64,000 nucleotides of DNA from NCBI RefSeq assembly GCF_013368755.1, contig NC_049566.1:558001-622000 (forward strand). The letters run 5' to 3'. This DNA is from Talaromyces rugulosus. Taxonomy: Eukaryota > Ascomycota > Eurotiomycetes > Eurotiales > Trichocomaceae. Each line of letters begins with the position of its first letter. The first letter of the stretch is position 1. Under the pieces are notes generated by a model. It was given only the letters and a program-made list of their open reading frames with translations. It was not told the DNA's origin and made no database searches. Of this stretch, positions 60,747 to 64,000 are shown piece by piece. Both the position numbers and the translations under genes were made by a program.

Positions 60747-63117
60747 ATGGCCCCAAAACAAAAAGGAGGAAGTAGCGGTGGCGGAGGCAAGCAAAAGGGA
60801 AACACGGCCGACGAGGTTGAGGAGACGCTGCAAGCTGTGGTATGTTTTTGTGGGGGGGGGTTTTTTTTCCCCTTTCGTGGTGATGATGTTGAACTGATGG
60901 GAATAGGTCCTTGCCGATACCTTCGAAACACGCTTTGAGCCGTTTACTCTTGAGCAGCCAAGGGTATGTCTGATCTGTTTATGTTTGAGGTTGTTAACTG
61001 ACAGAAAAAGTGTTTGCTGCCGCTTGCCAATACACCCCTGATCGAATACACCCTCGAGTTTCTGGCTAATGCAGGCGTTCAAGAGGTGTTCCTCTACGGC
61101 GGAGCGCATTCGAGTATACTGGAAAAATACATCAAGTTAGTCTCCATCTGGGCTAGGAGATAAAGGCGGGACTGATTATAATGTGTAGTGCCTCGAGATG
61201 GAAAGCGCCGTCGTCCCCTTTCAAAAAATTTACCTTTTTAAAATCCACTTCGACTTCAGTCGGCGATGTCATGCGTGACCTGGACGGCAAACATCTAATC
61301 ACGGGCGACTTTATCGCTGTGAGCGGCGACGTGATCAGCAACCTCCCCATCGAAGAAGTGCTTGCGAAGCACCGTGCCCGTCGTCAAACAGACAAGAACG
61401 CCATCATGACCATGGTTCTCCGGGAAGCAGGCACTCAGCACCGCACAAAGGCGTCGTCGATCTCCCCCGTCTTTGTGATTGATCCGACCAAGGATCGTTG
61501 CTTGCATTACGAGGAGATTGATCGCCACGACTCGTCGGCGGGTGCTCGGTTAAATATCGATGTAGAGTTGGTCACGTCGCATGCTGAGCTTGACATTAGG
61601 CAGGACTTGATAGACTGCAATATCGACATTTGTACACCAGACGTCCTCGGTCTGTGGTCCGACAGCTTCGACTACCAGGATCCCCGGAAACACTACCTGT
61701 TTGGTGTGCTGAAGGACTACGAGTTGAACGGAAAAACGATTCATACGCATATTCTCAAAGACCATTATGCCGCCAGGGTTAGGAATCTAAAGGCCTACGA
61801 CGCAATTTCCAAGGATATCATTTCTCGCTGGACCTACCCGCTATGCCCCGATACCAACCTACTTCCCAGCCACACGTACGAGCTAAGGAGAGGGAACCTG
61901 TATCAAGAGCGCGGGGTCATTCTGGCTCGGTCTTGTGTTGTTGGACGTCGGACTGTCATCGGCCAGGGGACTAGCATCGGCGACAAGACCACAGTAGCGA
62001 ACTCGGTGCTGGGAAGGAATTGTAAAATCGGTAAGAATGTCGTCCTTGACGGAGCGTATATCTGGGACGGAGCTGTTATTGGAGACAATACAGAGGTTCG
62101 CCGCGCAATTGTAGGCGAGCAAGTCACCGTGGGCGCCAACTGTAAAATCGAGCCGGACGTTCTTCTCTCGTCGGGCGTCAAGATCTCAAACGGTGTGACC
62201 GTGCGTCGTGGTCTGCGCATCACGACTGCTCCCCGCGAGGACGGCAGTCCTGCCAACGACGCAAACGTTGTTGGAGAGAACGGTCAAGGGTATGAATACG
62301 TTCCGGAAGAAGACGAGGACGACGACGACGACCGCAGCGACTCGTCTGGCCTGGGTAAGTTTATTTACACACCTATTTCGCAAGAGATAATGTACTGACA
62401 GCAGCAGTCTACAACATGCCCGATTTGGCGCTGTCGACCGCATCCATTTCAACCCTGTCCAGCGAGATCTCTGCCGATGATGACTACTTCCGAGGACAGA
62501 GATCCGATAGCTTCGGAACATCAGCGTCTGAAGACGAGGGGCACGAATCCTTCCAGCACGACGCAACACTCGGCTTATACGAGGGCCTGCGCGATGGCAC
62601 CGCGGCAGACATGGTGCAGCTGGAACTGGTCAGTCTCCGAATGAGCCAGAACGCGTCGGACCAACAGGTACGGCGGGCGCTGGCCTCGTCGTTTATGAAG
62701 GTCATCTCGCAGATGACGGAGTCTGGCAAGAGCGCAGGCGATGCCGTCAAGGAGATGTTTACGCGCTACAAGGAGGTTTTTGACCGCAGTCTGTTTGACA
62801 AGGATACGGAGGCCAAACCGGACCAGGTCGATCTGCTGCTGCAGATCCAGCAGGATCTGGCGCACCGCAACAAGGGCGACACCATTTTGCTGTTTGCCGC
62901 CAAGGAGCTGTACGATCTAGATATCATCGAGGAAGAGGCGTACGAGGCATGGTGGGCGGATGAACGGTCGAGCAGTACAGAAGAGATGCGCAAGGTGCGC
63001 AGCCAGGCACAGCAATTTGTCGACTGGCTTGCTAATGCATCAGAGGAGGAGGATGATGACGACGAAGACGACGAAGATGAGGAGAGTGACGACGAGGAAG
63101 AAGACAGTGACGAGTAA
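60747..63117 (+). CDS. GCD6: eIF2B epsilon subunit (catalytic GEF)
   Basis: Exons 60747-60839, 60907-60963, 61005-61135, 61189-62354 and 62402-63117 give 720 residues. The nucleotidyltransferase-like domain begins with VLADTFETRFEPFT and LLPLANTPLIEYTL. Left-handed beta-helix hexapeptides (VIGQGTSIGDKTTVANSVLG and similar) cover about residues 330-430. A very acidic linker precedes the C-terminal W2/HEAT domain with DIIEEEAYEAWW, and the protein ends in a long Asp/Glu tail. Gcd6 catalyses GDP-GTP exchange on eIF2. The last intron ends in tandem CAGCAGCAG, allowing three in-frame acceptors. Confidence 0.94.
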
Positions 63118-64000
63118 CTGTATACTGATTAGTAACATGCATGAATGTAGAAAGATAAAATCATATACCAATCATCAACTAAAAATTTACACGCTAGACT
63201 TTTACTGTTATCTTTAGTCCCTATACAGTACATGTACATGGAATGGAGTATGTAGTGGCGTGGTCATCCGCTACCATCACGAGCGTGATCAACGTTGGTC
63301 ATGATGTGTTACGATCACCGAGAGCATGCTCAAATTAAGTTACACTTGTTATTTTGCTTTGTTCTTGCTAGATCTTAAAAAAAAAAAAAAGCAGCTTTGT
63401 CGCTGACATCATGATCAAAAAGGGAGGCTTAATCATGGCCCGCTCCGCACCCGAGGAACAAGGAGAAGAGTTATTCATTGTATGCAATAGTATCATCTTT
63501 CTTGGCAGCAGCAGTAGTAGTGTATATTCTTTGACGAGGCTTTGTGGTAACTCAAACGAAGTAATAATAATATTATTATTGAATCTTTGAAAGAGACAAA
63601 CAAAAGGGTCACGACTCACGAATCGAGAAATTCACCCCACTCGGACGACCAAGCAAGGCTAACTCGATATAGCTGGACTTGCCCCGTCACCTGTCGTCCC
63701 CTCTTGCTCTCTCTCTCTCCCTCTCTCTTTCTTTATGCCTATCTCTCTTGACCCTGTTTCATTTCCTCGTTATTCCCCAAGTCAAAACGGGCAACACTAA
63801 ATACAAGGCAACAATAGACTAGTCCGTTGGCGGTTCTGCCTTGTTTCGGCTTTTTTCGAGCTGACTCGACGATTGGTTGCTGATTGATCAGCCGCCACTT
63901 GCTCAGCCGGGGGTTTCTGCCTCGACAGCCACCTGTCTGAGTCAAACCAGGGCGAAGGGAAAAAAAGGAGGGAGTTTGTCTGTCTTTTACTATCTTTTTC
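63118..64000. other. 3' region after GCD6, no gene seen
   Basis: AT-rich sequence followed by CT-rich repeats near 63700. Small frames have no recognisable product. It may be the promoter of a gene beyond the window. Confidence 0.5.

Overview
The window is nuclear DNA of a filamentous ascomycete, most likely a eurotiomycete related to Aspergillus or Penicillium. The evidence is short (about 45-70 bp) GT-AG introns with internal CTAAC/CTGAC branch sites, high gene density on both strands, and a fungal-only gene set: DASH subunit, MpkB-type MAP kinase, SKN7/SrrA, RbdB-type rhomboid, Zn-cluster-type regulator domain, Hsp9/12. There are no bacterial operons, phage, CRISPR arrays or intact transposons. 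All gene models below were built by hand-joining exons; every multi-exon model was checked to keep frame. The species cannot be named from sequence alone.

Layout. 1-5.7 kb: AT-rich edge, HIT hydrolase (+), CSR1-like Sec14 protein (-), DAM1 (+). 5.7-15 kb: UBP8 deubiquitinase (+), YTP1-like membrane protein (+), a 5'-truncated catalase relic (-), dienelactone hydrolase (+), an intron-containing tRNA-Gly (-). 14.9-27.8 kb: rhomboid protease RBD2 (+), GPI transamidase subunit GAA1 (+), proteasome RPN9 (-), a small methyltransferase (+), complex I 40 kDa subunit (+), MOG1 (+), Kid-type kinesin (-). 29-35.9 kb: SEC24 (+), Fus3/Kss1-type MAPK (+), uroporphyrinogen-III synthase (-). 36-46.2 kb: a looser, more AT-rich stretch that looks accessory: a divergent leukotriene-A4-hydrolase-like M1 peptidase, a short-chain dehydrogenase, a regulator domain protein without an obvious Zn2Cys6 finger, and a fusion of a degenerate ATP-grasp domain to a SAM methyltransferase. 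46.3-63.1 kb: NYN-domain protein (-), Hsp9/12 (+), HAUS1 (-), COG6 (+), NIF3 (-), a strange poly-G block, BOL3 (+), mitochondrial peroxiredoxin (-), SKN7 (+), eIF2B-epsilon GCD6 (+).

Most genes are single-copy housekeeping functions: chromosome segregation (DAM1, kinesin, HAUS1), secretion and glycosylation (SEC24, COG6, GAA1), protein turnover (RPN9, UBP8), mitochondria (complex I, BOL3, peroxiredoxin), and stress and signalling (MAPK, SKN7, Hsp9/12, RBD2). They are not functionally clustered. The best candidates for something new are the ATP-grasp/methyltransferase fusion with its palindromic promoter and neighbouring SDR and regulator (about 39.9-46.1 kb), the altered M1 peptidase beside it, and the poly-G block at 53.7-54.0 kb. 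The poly-G block is more likely an assembly or sequencing artefact than biology.
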